This document shows, one piece after another, positions 22,870 to 35,574 of a DNA stretch of 64,000 nt. The notes below the pieces were generated by a model that searched no databases, had not been told where the DNA came from, and saw nothing but the letters and a program-made list of their open reading frames with translations. Position 1 is the first letter of the stretch. Every line of letters starts with the position of its first letter. The stretch is from Euphorbia lathyris (taxonomy: Eukaryota > Streptophyta > Magnoliopsida > Malpighiales > Euphorbiaceae). A program made the translations under genes and the position numbers. Location: the NCBI RefSeq assembly GCF_963576675.1, contig NC_088911.1:32758256-32822255 (forward strand), written 5' to 3'.

Positions 22870-24398
22870 CAAAGAACCAAGAATTTTCCTCGAATAGCTA
22901 CAGAAGAGCTGGACAGCACAGAAAATAAGAGCCCCTAAAAGTTTGATGTTGTTTGCACCAACGAAGAGATAAGCTGCCACAACCCAACTTCCAACTATAC
23001 TGTCAGAGCAGTACGACACTCCATAAAAGCACCTAATTATGCACTACAAACTAAAATCTATCACATGACAAATTAAAGGCATATATAGATAGACATACAT
23101 ACTGCGTGTTTTATGGATTTTAATCACAAAATGATATGTACCAGTGAGGGATTCAAATCTTGAATACACATGTATAGGTCAGAATTTTAATAAAAACAGG
23201 GGCCGGAATTTTTCCTCTTATAGTTAGACAAAATGTCCCATAAAATTTTTTTCCATAAGATTTGTTGTTAGAAAAAATAAAAATAAGAGAAAAACAGAAC
23301 GATTGCAGCCAATGCTAACTACCCACATATCGTGGAAAGTGGAGATTAAGATTGTTCTCTAATGGTAATCCTTGGCCTTTCATCCGAATATTTATTTGTT
23401 TCAGTACAAATTCAAGTTTGATAAACCCAATAACCATTGTCAACTGAATAGCTTATCAGCGTCCATCATTTTAACCCATCAGTTCTTAGCTAGGAAATTC
23501 CCAATAGTACAGGTAACAGCAAACCATACCAGCAAATAAGAGAGGTGTAAATAATTTCAATCTCACATTAATATTCAAACCGACCAAAAATTTGATCCAA
23601 ACTATAAACTCATACACCTTTCTAATCAGAAAGACAATCTTGAGATCGCATTCAAGCAGAATACTTGAAATGTGTAAACCCTTTCCTATAATTGATTTAT
23701 AAACCAGGGACACCAATTCAGTTCATGATTTATGATCAACGTCCATCCTTCAATGAAAACAAAAAATCAACCAAAAAAAATATAAAAACTGACAAACGAA
23801 GAGATAGAGGACTTCAAATTCTCTTCGCTTTTTTTTTTTATATAATTTTCCCTCCGCCAGCAAGACCAATGATCTGCGACCAGTTTTCACCATTTAATGC
23901 CCACTCATGCCTTCAAACACCTGCTTTATCCAACCGCATTTGAATATGGACCATAACAGGATCCGAGGGCAATAATGCCTTCCACACCTAACCGGAACAG
24001 GAACCTGGACTCTCTGCTTCATTCCACCACCTACCTAACTGCAAATTCTCAGCATACGAGTATACCACATTATTGTTCCTTTTTTTAAGACAAAAAAATG
24101 GACATGACATAGATATATAGATATATATAATTATAATGGCACTGGCATGCTTCCTTCCTAAGCTAATGATGCCTCTCGCCTCAACGACTTCTATTAAAAT
24201 TCAACAGATTGAAGCAGCGACTACAAACACTAGTGGCATTCCATTTGCACAGGTGAAAGCACTTATAAACGAGCAATGCAGGGCAAATAAATATTTCTAA
24301 CTCAAAACATCCGCAGGAAGAAACCTACTGGCTTATCAGGTGTCTTGCCACATATAAATACACCAAGTTCACTGTAATTAAAGAAAAAGTTGCTTACC
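22870..24398. other. intergenic interval downstream of importin alpha
   Basis: The part nearest 24398 should hold the 3' UTR of the importin gene on the minus strand. I cannot fix a polyadenylation site. No other gene is supported. Confidence 0.5.
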
Positions 24399-26295
24399 TT
24401 AAGTGAAGTTAAATCCACCAGAAGGGACAGGCACTTCATTGCCTCCAAACTGAAATCCAGATTGGGAAGCATCACCGGTAGGGACTGCTTCATCATCATC
24501 ATCCTCCAACCAAAATGTCTCAAGAATCTTCACTGCTTTCTCATAAATGTCATTGTTGTCGTGACTCTGAAGGTTTTCAATCTTTTCTAACCCCTCTGCA
24601 TCATCAATCAGTTGCGCATAAAGATTTACATCTCCACTGTTGCCCAAATTCTTTTCAGCTTCTCCAACCTTTAGAATGTTCTCAAGACCTTCCAAACAAA
24701 CTGTAACAATTCGTGGATCAGGGCAAATCAGGAGATCACACAAGGGCTTGATACACCCCTGACTCACCAAGAACCTAGAGTGCATAAATTGAAAACAATA
24801 AAATTAGTGCAAGAAATATATCAAACTTCCAATAAGAAAATGAAAGAATTAATCATGACAGAGGAAAATATACTTGATTTGTTCATGATTGCCACCTGAA
24901 GTAGCATTTGAAACAGCCCATGCAGCCTCTTTCTTTATCTCAAATTCAGCACCCAGAAGCAGTTGGACAAGGGGGCCAATTAGACCGGCTTCAATAATGG
25001 CCTGCAGTATTTCAAAACATAAGAGTCCATTATTTTCAACATAAACAGTAACCCTCTTGACAAATATTGAACTACCAACTACTAGATTTCACTAGGGATG
25101 CATATGGACAGTTAAGTCTAATGATTCAATTTCAATTTTTTTTTAAAAAAATCATTTAAATAAATAAGTTTTAAATATTTGTAACTGAAAACATAAATAT
25201 GGATACTCATACTTATATATGAACAATTAGTATTCCACATATTTATGACAATTATGTGTTATATATATAATCAGTAAATTTTTCAGATTCAGCTAACCAT
25301 AAGATTTTAAAGTAAAAAATGTTCCCTAGTCCAATATAACTGATTTCTTTTGTTCGGTTCGGTTTCAAAATCAAATTATCAATTAGTTTTGTGCAGAATT
25401 ATGACAAATGTGATTAAGCATTTGAACAATGGGGGCTAAAGACATAGTGACATAGATCAAGAAATTCACCTGTATTTGATTAACATTTCCTGCTGTGATG
25501 TTTGATATTGTCCAGCATGCTTCCTTCTTAATGCTCTTTTTATGATTGTGTGTCAGGAGATTCAATAGGCATGGAAGTGCTTGTTGATTTATAATAAACT
25601 GAGATCAGAAGTAAAATTGTGTATCAGTCAAGATTCAAAAGAGAACTGAAAGGAAATAGAGAACAACCCTAAGACAGAAGCAAAATACATACTGGATAAT
25701 CCTATTAATAGTCACTAAGGTTCAAAGAGAATGAACCACGCATAAACACAAAGTGAAATGATCAAAATAAACATAGAATGAGCAATTAACACACTTCTCC
25801 AAAGGGTTTTCCTTCCCAAGCTTACAACGGAAAACAACAAATAGCAAGCAGAGTTTACACCCTCTCACGTTTTTCTCGTATATATATCTGACATATCCTT
25901 TCCTCCTCAGTCCTCTGCAGTAACTCAAGCCCAGCGTCAGTGCCACATAACCCATGTCCCCTTATACTCTACACATGCTGAACCTTTAACCCCATGAGAC
26001 AATTGATCTAATAGTTTTCAGTTTTTCACCACTCCCATCTATTCCCACTCAGATCAAAAACACAGATAGCTTTTCAAGACATGTAAACATTACAAATTTG
26101 CTACATAGACAACATGGAAAAATTGAACTAGCATCTATCTCTTTACAATATATGTTCAAAGAAGGAAAAGATCAAACTAGTAAGCATATGAACCAAATAA
26201 TAGCCTCTAAAATTTGAGGCATGTCCACAATATAATCATGGTTGAATCAAAGACCATAAAAATTTAATGATGTTTAAAATCTACTATAAAGTACG

Positions 26296-26330
<35 letters not shown>

Positions 26331-29195
26331 GTGTGTGTGTGTATATATATTCCCCAGCTTTTCGCCCTTCACATGCATTAAATATGGGTTTGGTAAAATT
26401 TGATGGGATTTCATGTTCCCGTTTTTATTTCATTTTACAGGAACGAGACAAAGATGCTTTAGTGGAGACTTCTATATGATGAATAATTCTGTCATCCTTA
26501 AATTTTTCCAAAGGATTAATGCAGGGGATAGAAGCGATACAAATACTCCCAAGTATGATCCATTCTGAAAATAAAAATCAAAATGTACTAAACTACTAGA
26601 TAAAACACGTGTGAGTGTCAAAGGGAGATCATCAACACCAGGACTTGGGAATTCTCAAGAAACATGATTCATTACAGTTTAATTCTGAGGAATTGAATGT
26701 CTTTCACAAGCTTCGCCAACAGCATATCCTTGCCAGTTGCTACGAAAGGAAACATTCCAAACTTCACCCCTATTGAAACACTCAAAAGTCTAACAGAATT
26801 ATAGATAAACAAAACTCCCAACCAGATCAATCTTATACCATAAATAGTAAGTGAAGTTTTGGATTTGTATCTTTCAAATAGGCAGTCCCATACCAACAAA
26901 AAGGGTAATATTTTGTCAGACAACTTTACTGATTCTGACACCATCCAATGTCATGGATATTAATTTCAAAATATGGAAATTATATATGTATACCATTTAT
27001 AGCTATGCCACTTTCATCTGGTGATTCCATAATCATAGTACAGTTAAACACATAAACTATACACACACAGAAAGAAAGGGAGCTTAAAATCCCAGTTGAA
27101 CCCACAAATGAACAAAAAGAAGAAAAGAGAATACTAGACGCAACAGGCAACAACTTGTACGATTTTTTGATACCTGAGTCTGCATATCATCACCAGTGAC
27201 AATGTTTCCAACTGTACGTAAAGCAGGAATGAGCACCGTTGGAGATGGGTGGCTGACAGAGAAGAAAAAAAGAACACACTCAAAGCTGCTATAGAAAGAA
27301 ACCCAAACATATCAAGAGCAAAAAACAGAAAGTAATACTTACAGTAAAAGTTCAACAAGCCTGGGGCATACACCCGCCTCAATAACAGCTTGGATTTTGT
27401 CATTGGTTCCATCTGAGAGATAAGACAATGCCCAGCATGCATCTGTCAGGACTTCTTCATCATTAGAATGTATAAGGCGCTCAAGAGCTGGGAGAGCAGG
27501 CTTTGTCTGCTTGTTGGATATCAACATATCAGTAACAATTTTCAAATAACAGCGGAAAAGATAGATCTTATACATAAAATCAATCTTGATAACAGACCTG
27601 CTCAAATGAAGGTTGTGGCTTGCCCCTGCAGAAGTTGGATAATGTCCAAGTTGCATTTCTCAGCATAGAAAGTTTTGCATGTTCATTGAACTGTGAAAGC
27701 AATGGCACCAGGGCTCCATGGCCAAGGACAAGGTCACGACACTTAGGTGAGTCACCAGCAATATTTCCTAATGCCCAGACAGCCTATAATGGCAGACAAA
27801 GACAAAAGCTATATCAGCACTGAAACAATCAAGTATAAAGTAATATTGTTGTAAATGAACAAAAAAAATCGAGGTAATCTACCTGTTCTCTAACATCATC
27901 AGTTTGTGAACTTAAAAGCTTCACAAATATTGGAACTGCTCCATGATCAATCACAACTTTGGTGTTTTCTGATGTCCCAGAAGCAATATTTGTCAAAGCC
28001 CATGCTGCCTCAAACTAAAAATCCAAACAATAAAAGAAAAACATTTAATCAATGTGAATTAGTAATCATGGTTTATACCTAGAAACAAAAGAACACAAAT
28101 AAGGAAAAAACACCTGAAGCTGAGGAAAATCATCCCTTCCAAGGAACTCAACAAAGCGGGGAACAACACCAGATTGGACTACTTCATTAATTGGAGGACT
28201 ACGTTCTACATAAACAATTCAAAGTAAAAAACATGAACCATAAAATATGCATTAGCAACACAAAATGCCATACACGCGAAGTTGGAAAAGAAAACCAAAA
28301 TCCACCTATTGAAAGCAGCTTTCGGAATTGAGTAGTTGCCTCAAGCTGCATATTTTTGTCTTCTGACCAAACACCACCAACCATTGCTGGAAGACTTTCT
28401 AACTGAAATTGGAGTAATAAACAGCATCAGCTCCACTATTCAAGCAGGTATACAATTGAAAAGATGCCAAGCATCCAAATTGAAAACAATGACCATTTAC
28501 TAGACCAATGCGTAATTTAATAAATCAAGGTAATAGGATCAGTAAACATACCAAAATAAGAAGATAAAACATTTTTAAAATGTTAAATTACTTCATAAAC
28601 GAAATATAAAAAACAAAGCAACATTTTCATCATTCTGAATATGGTATAATGTAAATTCTATAGTGAAGTCTAAAGGCCTTAGTATGACCTAGCCTTCAGT
28701 TCAAATTACAACCAAATATCTCAAGGTTACAGTACTTAAGCATATCAGTTTCCAGGTTTATATACTGGACAGTACCTATCCAAATCAGCACAAGGTTCAT
28801 AAAATATTTACAGCTATTGACCTAGGAATCAATTAAGTAAAATACATGCTTTCAAGGATTGAAAGTGCTCAAACAAAGAAATTAAAGTAAATCTAGCTAC
28901 AATAGAGATCGGACAATAGAAGTGAGCAGTCGATATGATCTATGAAGCAGCAAAAACATAAACAAAGGAAAACTACCTTCTTATCGGCAGCGGAATTGGA
29001 AAAAGAGGAGGTGAGTTGTTGCTGAGGCTGAAGCTGAAGTCCTTCACGACGCTTCTTCTGCAAGTTCTCCTCTCTCTTGTTCTTCCGGATCTCAACCATG
29101 TTATCTTCTCTTCTCCTCCTCCCTTCATCGGCATCGACCGCCACCTTGTACTTGTTCCTCCTGACCTCCGTCCTTGCGCTCGGCCTCAACGACAT
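24399..29195 (-). CDS. importin subunit alpha, ten exons
   Basis: Nuclear import adaptor that binds classical nuclear localisation signals and hands cargo to importin beta. Exons: 29195-28977, 28402-28306, 28205-28114, 28014-27883, 27783-27598, 27506-27343, 27252-27174, 25598-25470, 25001-24874, 24774-24399. All introns are GT-AG and phases agree, giving 1602 nt (533 residues plus stop), the usual size for plant family members. Residues 1-73 form the importin-beta-binding region with basic clusters ([20 protein letters not shown]). Armadillo repeats follow, with the Trp/Asn pairs that line the signal groove: [72 protein letters not shown]. The C-terminus is acidic (FWLEDDDDE) and ends GGFNFT. 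No stop or frameshift is seen. Likely a functional gene. Confidence 0.96.
26293..26350. repeat. (CA)n(TA)n(TG)n compound microsatellite in importin intron 7
   Basis: Alternating CA, then TA, then TG and TA again; the CA and TG arms can pair with each other. It lies in the longest intron (25599-27173). Confidence 0.95.
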
Positions 29196-29420
29196 GGTTG
29201 CCTATGGAATCAAACCCAAAGGAACTGTGCTGGATTGATGTTTGATAAAGGAAGAAGAAAAGGCGTGTTGGCTCTAGAGAGAGTTGGGAGTGAGGAGGGA
29301 GTCGAAATGTGAGAGAGAAAGGAGGGAAGAAGGGTTTTTTGGATTTTTATTCGAGTGGATCGAAACGAGAGAGGGTTTCACAATTCAACAACCGGGACTG
29401 TTAAAATAGGGCTTGGATTA
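29196..29420 (-). promoter_or_regulatory. 5' UTR and proximal promoter region of importin alpha
   Basis: Upstream of the ATG the minus strand is pyrimidine rich (CCCTCTCTCGTTTC, CCTTTCTCTCTCAC), like the Y-patch region of plant housekeeping promoters. No clear TATA box was found. The transcription start is not determined. Confidence 0.4.
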
Positions 29421-30387
29421 GCTTTTATTTACACAAAATGCCACTGTGATTTTTGAATTTGAAGTTGGGATGGCTCTAACGTACTACCGCCGTAAATGTT
29501 GAAACCTTTTCAGAATACGTACAGCTGTAATTACATTAAAAATTAATTTTATTATATCGAGATTAAATTTCACCTTTTCATTAATTGATTAATTGATAGT
29601 ACTTCATTTATTAAGTTGGATTAATTTTGTAGTATTTAATAAAAGCAGAGTTAAATAATGATTTCAAATATGTTTTTTTAAGGTATTTTTTTTAGCAAAT
29701 TTTTGAAGGTAATTTCAAATATGTTAAAAGTGCATAAAAAATAAATAAAATTTGCATATTCTTTTTTTTTTATGAAAAATAAAATTTGCATATTCACTAT
29801 AAAGTTTTGAAGGACACTTTTAATATATAGAAATATTTGTATCTGTTAAATCTAGGTAATTAAATTTAAATCTTAAAATGTTTTCAATTCATCCTAAAAT
29901 TTTAATCAGTCCAGATGTAATAGTAAATGAATAAATTCATATTATTACTTTAATACATATGCATGTACACATCAATACTTTTTTCTTTTCTTGTTAATTA
30001 TTAATTATATTAATTTATATAAAATTAAATAATCAAGATAATATTCATTTTTCAAATTAAATACTTTATATCTTTCATTTTAATAATCCGTTAAATATCT
30101 CCTAAAATCTCTCTAAAATGGTATATGTGATTCTCTATTTTTTTTTATGGTATTTATCTATATATGAACTGAGGTGACTTTTTCTCTTTTTTTCATCGAT
30201 TAAAAATAATTTTGTTAATTATTAATTTTATTAATTTATATAAAATTAAATAAACAATGTTCATTTTTCAAATTAAACACATTTATCCTTTTTTTTAAAA
30301 AAATACATTTGTCCTTTTTTTTAACAATCTCTCTTAAATATCTCATAAAATCTTTCTAATTATTTTTATGATTTTCTATTTTCTTAC

Positions 30388-30389
<2 letters not shown>
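29421..30389. other. A+T-rich intergenic DNA, no gene seen
   Basis: Low complexity with repeated attaattttattaatttatataaaattaaat-like stretches (about 29995-30030 and 30210-30250). No ORF or element ends. Confidence 0.6.

Positions 30390-30435
<46 letters not shown>
30390..30435. repeat. (TA)n microsatellite
   Basis: About 22 TA units directly abut the left end of foldback element FB2. Confidence 0.97.
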
Positions 30436-30438
<3 letters not shown>

Positions 30439-32505
30439 GAGAGGTCGGGTGTAACACATTTCTTATGGTGTGACAACATTTATTGTGTGATAAGGACTAA
30501 TTTTGTAATTAACTAGGGAATGTGGTAAATTTGTAAATAAAAGAAAAGAGAAAATTGTTTTATTTCTTTTCTTTAAAATGCATTTTTCTGACTTTTCCAA
30601 CCTCGTTTTTTAAAAAAATTTATACCATTGGACTCGTCTTAATTAGACGGTCATTTTAAGATCCCAGAAGCTCGGGTAAAAAAAAATTCCGGTGAACGGA
30701 ATCCGGCGATCTGTTTTTCTGTGAGAAAAAATGTCCAGAAAATTCTCAAAAAATTTCAGAAAATGTAAAACATTATTCTGAGAAACTTTAATTCTTGACT
30801 CAAAGTGAGATTTCTTACAGTTTAATCCCAAATCAACGGAATCCGGCGATTAGATGAGCGTTTTCCGGTGAGAAATCCGAAATTGCCCAGAAAATTCTCA
30901 AAATATTCCAGAAAATGTAAAACATTATTTGGAGAAACTTTAATTCTTGACTCGAAGTATGATTTCTTACGGTTTAGTCCCAATAAATTGTTGAAACATG
31001 TAAAATGGATAAAATTAAGGAACAAGTTTTATTGGGACGAAACCGTAAGAAATCCCGCTTCGATCCAAAAATTAAAGTTTCGTAGAATAATGTTTTACAT
31101 TTTTTAGAATTTTTTGAGAATTTTCTGGGCACATTTTTTTTCGCCAGAAAACGCCCACCCAGATTCCGTTCACCGGAATTTTTTTTACTTGAGCTTCAGG
31201 GATCTTAAAATGACCGTCTAATTTAGACGAGTCTGATAGTATAAAAATTTTCGAAAAACGAGGTTAAAAATGTTGGAAAAATATATTTTAAAGAAAACAA
31301 ATAAAACAATTTTCTGTTGGAACAATATAAGTATTATGTTGGAACAAATGTTACACTGATTTGGAACAATTTCGTACACTGTCGGAACAATGTAAGTAGG
31401 ACAAAAAACGTGCCCAGAAAATTATCAAAAATTTTTAAAACATGTAAAACATCATTTTAAGAAACTTTAATTCTTGGCTCAAAACGAGATTCCTTACAGT
31501 TTTGACTCAACAAATTGTTGAAGCATGTAATGGATAAAATTAAGGAACAAGTTTTATTTGGACTAAACCGTAAGAAATCCCGCTTCGACCCAAGAATTAA
31601 AGTTTCTTAGAATAATGTTTTACATTTTCTGAAAATTTTTGAAAATTTTCTGGGCACTTTTTTCTGGCCAGAAAACGCCCACTCGGATTCCGTTCACCGG
31701 AAATTTTTTTACTTGAGCTTCATGGATCTTAAAATGACAGTCTAATTTAGATGAGTCTAATAGTATAAAAAATTTCGAAAAACGAGGTTAGAAATATCGG
31801 GAAAATATATTTTAAAGAAAAGAAATAAAACAATTTTCTGTTGGAACAATATAAGTATTATGTTGGAACAAATGGTACGCTGATTTGGAACGATTTCGTA
31901 CACTGTCGGAACAATGTAAGTAGGATAAAAAAAAATGTGCCCAGAAAATTATCAAAAAATTCCAAAACATGTAAAACATCATTTTAAGAAACTTTAATTC
32001 TTGGCTCAAAGCGAGATTCTTTACAGTTTTGACCCAACAAATTGTTGAAGCATTTAAAGTTGATAAAATTAAGGAACAAGTTTTATTGGGACTAAACCGT
32101 AAGAAATATCGCTTCGACCCAAGAATTAAAATTTCTCAGAATAATGTTTTACATTTTCTGGAATTTTTTGAGAATTTTCTGGACACCTTTTTTCTCGCCA
32201 GAAAACGCTCACCCGGATTCTGTTCACCGGAATTTTTTTTACTTGAGCTTCATGGATCTTAAAATGACCGTCTAATTTAGACGAGTCTAATAGTATAAAA
32301 ATTTTCGAAAAACGAGGTTAGAAATATCAGGAAAATGTATTTTAAAGAAAAAAAAATAAAACAAATTTTCTATTTTCTATTTCCTTTTATTTACAAATTT
32401 GCCACATTGCCTTTTTTAATTATCATCAAAACTACGTAGTTTTGTTATGTCACACAATAAACTTCTTGCCACATTTTAACCCCTTGTCACACTGGATCTC
32501 ACCGC
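30436..32505 (-). mobile_element. foldback element FB2, same family as FB1, opposite orientation
   Basis: Its right end is the reverse complement of the FB1 left end (GGTGAGATCC, then gtgacaaggggtt, AAAACTACGTAGTTTT and aaatttgtaaataaaag). Its left end matches the reverse complement of the FB1 right end. Inside are palindromic units of about 190 bp (about 30885-31105, 31430-31625, 31965-32160) in a direct repeat of roughly 520-535 bp. Each unit carries ttccgttcaccgg and aaaatgaccgtctaatttaga. (TA)n lies on both sides. No ORF. Confidence 0.77.
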
Positions 32506-32929
32506 TATATATATATATATATAAAAGATAATGTTCATTTTTCAAATTATATATCTGATTCTATATTTTCTTAAGCTAATGTGCATATTTGTATGTAGAC
32601 TTGTACATTATACTGATATATTTAATTTTCTATTTTGATTTATATCTTTTTTATAAAATGATTTATATCTTTTTATGCTTAAATTTATGTTATAATCAAT
32701 TGCATTTGGCAGTCTCTAAAATTAAATTTAGAACAAGGTTGAAAATTCTTATTGAAAGTAAAAAAAATAAAGTTTTTTAAAAAATAAAATAATTATATCA
32801 TTAAATTTATTTATATTTCATTAGTTTAGTTTGTAAATGTAGTATGAAACTAATGAATTGAATACTATTTTCATTTAAAAAAGTTATACTAATAAAAAAG
32901 CTAAAAGAGTATAACAGATCCCGGGTATT
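32506..32929. other. A+T-rich interval left of the nested retrotransposon block
   Basis: (TA)n at 32506-32522 and low-complexity DNA; no gene. The bases just before 32930 are the chromovirus target. Confidence 0.7.
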
Positions 32930-33765
32930 TGTGACGTCCGGGTCAAGTCACTCCAACACAAGGCAACATCCGCAAGGCAACGGGCCCGGAGCAGGCAGGC
33001 AACGCGGCACGACACTCTGGGTAGAGAGTGTTTCCCCCCTATAGTGTGTCTTATACCAACTCGGGACCCTTCGTCAGCAGACATTACCAAGCCCCGTACA
33101 CCACAGGGTCGCCGAGCTCACCTAGACCACCCAACAGTTGAACCAATGGTTTAGGGACACTCAAGGGGGTTGTATGAGCCTATGATCTTTATTTGACACG
33201 CAAGAAATATTGCTGATTGTGAGAATTGGCAAGGTGCCAAGTGTGCGGGCCCGCAGGATTTAGCCAGCAGGGACAGTGGGCCCGCCAGTAGCCAACTCAG
33301 CCAAGAAGCTTCCTAGAAGCTGTCCACGTGGTCTAAATGTTGCCAAGGATCTTAGATCACAATCATTGACCCAGGATAAGATCTTGAAGATAGGAAGACA
33401 TGAGCAAAGATGGGCATAGAGATGGGTAGAGGTATGGGCACAGGGATGGGCACTTTGACTTGTCAGCCACATCATCGGCTTTGTTTAGTATAAATAGGAG
33501 GCTAGGCTCATTGTACAAAACACACTGAAATTGTATATCTTATTGCTCTGTAAAGTTATACTTTCTATCAATAAGAAACTCTCTCTTCCTCACTTGCTTA
33601 TCTTTTGCTACATTCTGTCTTGGTCACTAAAAGTATTCCGCTGTGCATTTTATCTTTGCTTTGCCACAATGCTTAGCAAGGTTTGGGTAGGCTGACTAGC
33701 TTTCAGAGATAGTATTGCTAGTGCTGCACGGGGTTCAATTGCCGGGAGAAATTGTGCCCGTGACA
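32930..33765 (+). repeat. 5' LTR of chromovirus
   Basis: TGTGACGTCC to CCGTGACA, with a TATA box (TATAAATAGG) at 33490-33499. Pairs with 62985-63808. Confidence 0.93.
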
Positions 33766-33782
33766 GTTGGTATCAGAGCCAG
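33766..33782 (+). other. primer binding site of chromovirus
   Basis: TTGGTATCAGAGCC directly follows the LTR. TGGTATCAGAGC is complementary to the 3' end of plant initiator-methionine tRNA. Confidence 0.88.
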
Positions 33783-33810
33783 TTTTACCGACAGACCGGC
33801 AGATTTAGCG

Positions 33811-35499
33811 ATGGAACTCAACACATCCAGCCAATCGAAAATTTCTAGAACCAGTGAGGAGGTGAACGTGACTGGGGCTCAAGTCGAGCCAAAGGGGACA
33901 AAGAAGCCCAGGAGAGATCGATCCCGGTCTAGGGATGTCCTTGCCGATTTCAACAGCAGGCTAGACAAAGTGGAGATGTCTTTAGCCGATGGTCTGGAGA
34001 AGTTCACTGAAACGGAGCAGCGACTTAGCGAACTCGACGTAGAGGAGTTGCGGGAAGAAGTGCATGCTCGGGTGAACAGGGCAGCTGCTGAAAGCGAGGA
34101 TCGGACCAGGACGCTGGAGGCCGTAGTTGTTTCCTTGCATCAAGAAATGGAGAGAATTCTTGGCGAGCTAGTCACAACCAACAGGGAGCTTGCTGAAACA
34201 AAGAGTGAATTGGGCGTGTTTAAGCTTGCTCTCAGCGGTATTTCTAGTTCATCTATTACAGGATCGCAGAAGATAAATGTACCGAAGCCAAAGCCGCATG
34301 GAGGAGCCAGGAGCGCCAAGGATATCGATAATTTCTTGTGGAGCTTGGATAAGTATTTCCGAGCGCTCGGCATCATGGAGGATGCCCGAAGGATAGATTC
34401 TGTACCGCTCTACCTCAATGAGACGGCCATGGTATGGTGGCGTCGAAAGGAGCAAGAGATCTAGAGGGGGACTTGCACCATCAACACTTGGGACGGATTT
34501 CAGAAGGAACTTCGTGACCAGTTTTATCTAGAATCTCGGGAATATGAGAAGCGAGCAAGGCTTAGGCATCTCAAGCAGCGAGGTTCGATCCGAGAATACA
34601 TCAAGGAATTTTCGGATATTCTTTTGGAGTTGCCAAACTATCCGCAGGACGAGGCGTTCTATCTCTTCATAGAGGGGTTTCAGAATTAGGCCCGAGAAAA
34701 GATCCAGCTGCGGGGTTGTAAGGACTTATCATCGGCAATGAGCGTTGCTGACTCTTTGAGCGACACCCAGCGAGATGGGAACCGACAAGACAAGGACAAG
34801 TCTAAGTCAGGCAACGATAAAGGCAAGGAAAAGTTTGGGGGAGACAAGCAGAAGATGCAATCTTCCAAGACAAACGGAACCGGACAGCCGCAGGGGAAAG
34901 ACGGCAATCACACCTCCAAGCAGAATAAAGGAAAGGAGGGTAAGTACGTTATAAAATGCTTCTTTTGTGAAGGTCCTCACAAACCGAGGGAGTGCCCGAC
35001 GAAGAAGATAGCTGCCATGGACAACTGCGACGAGCGGAGGCAGACAGAGGACGAGCCAGAGACCCACATGGGGTCGATGCAGATCCTAGGTGCCATTAAA
35101 GCAAAGGTTGAAGTAGCCAAGGCAGTTCAGCCGGGATGCCTGTTCGTGGAAGTAGGCATCGGGGGCAGTATGATCAAAGCTCTTGTTGACACAGGGGCAT
35201 CAAACAACTTCCTAGAAGTTAAAGAAGTAGAGCGCCTGGGTGTGAAGTACGCTCAGGAGAAAGGATGGCTCAAGGCCATCAATTCAGGGCCAAAAGCAAT
35301 TTTTGGCGTAGCAAGAGGGGTCGTTGTTAAGCTCGGTACGTGGACAGGCCAGCTAGACTTCTCTGTGGTTCCTATGGACGATTATAAGGTTGTCCTTGGG
35401 ATAGAGTTCTTCGACAAAGCCCAAGCAGCGACGTTCCCGTCAGCCGATGCAATGTGTATCCTGGAGAGAGGCAACGCATGCATGGTGCCGTTGGCATGA
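33811..35499 (+). pseudogene. chromovirus gag-protease with nonsense codons
   Basis: One frame from the ATG at 33811. Order: basic RDRSRSRD stretch, coiled coil (RLDKVEMSLADGLEKF to LGVFKLALSG), capsid core (DIDNFLWSLDKYFRALG, AMVWWRRKEQEI, FQKELRDQFYLESREYEKRA), zinc knuckle CFFCEGPHKPREC, and protease with VDTGASNNF as the active site. Stops are TAG at 34462, TAG at 34687 and TGA at 35497, with the frame unbroken otherwise. TGG-to-TAG (twice) and CGA-to-TGA would explain them. Coding continues after the last stop for about 75 bases until the nested element begins. Confidence 0.88.
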
Positions 35500-35574
35500 G
35501 AAAATGTTCCGAAAGCTAAACATTTATCTACGATGCAGGTAACCAAGGGGCTGAAGAAGGACGAACCAACATTC

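Noticed and set aside
29016..29312. A plus-strand ORF opposite the first importin exon
   Set aside because: It is a shadow of the arginine-rich N-terminal coding and the pyrimidine-rich leader read in reverse.
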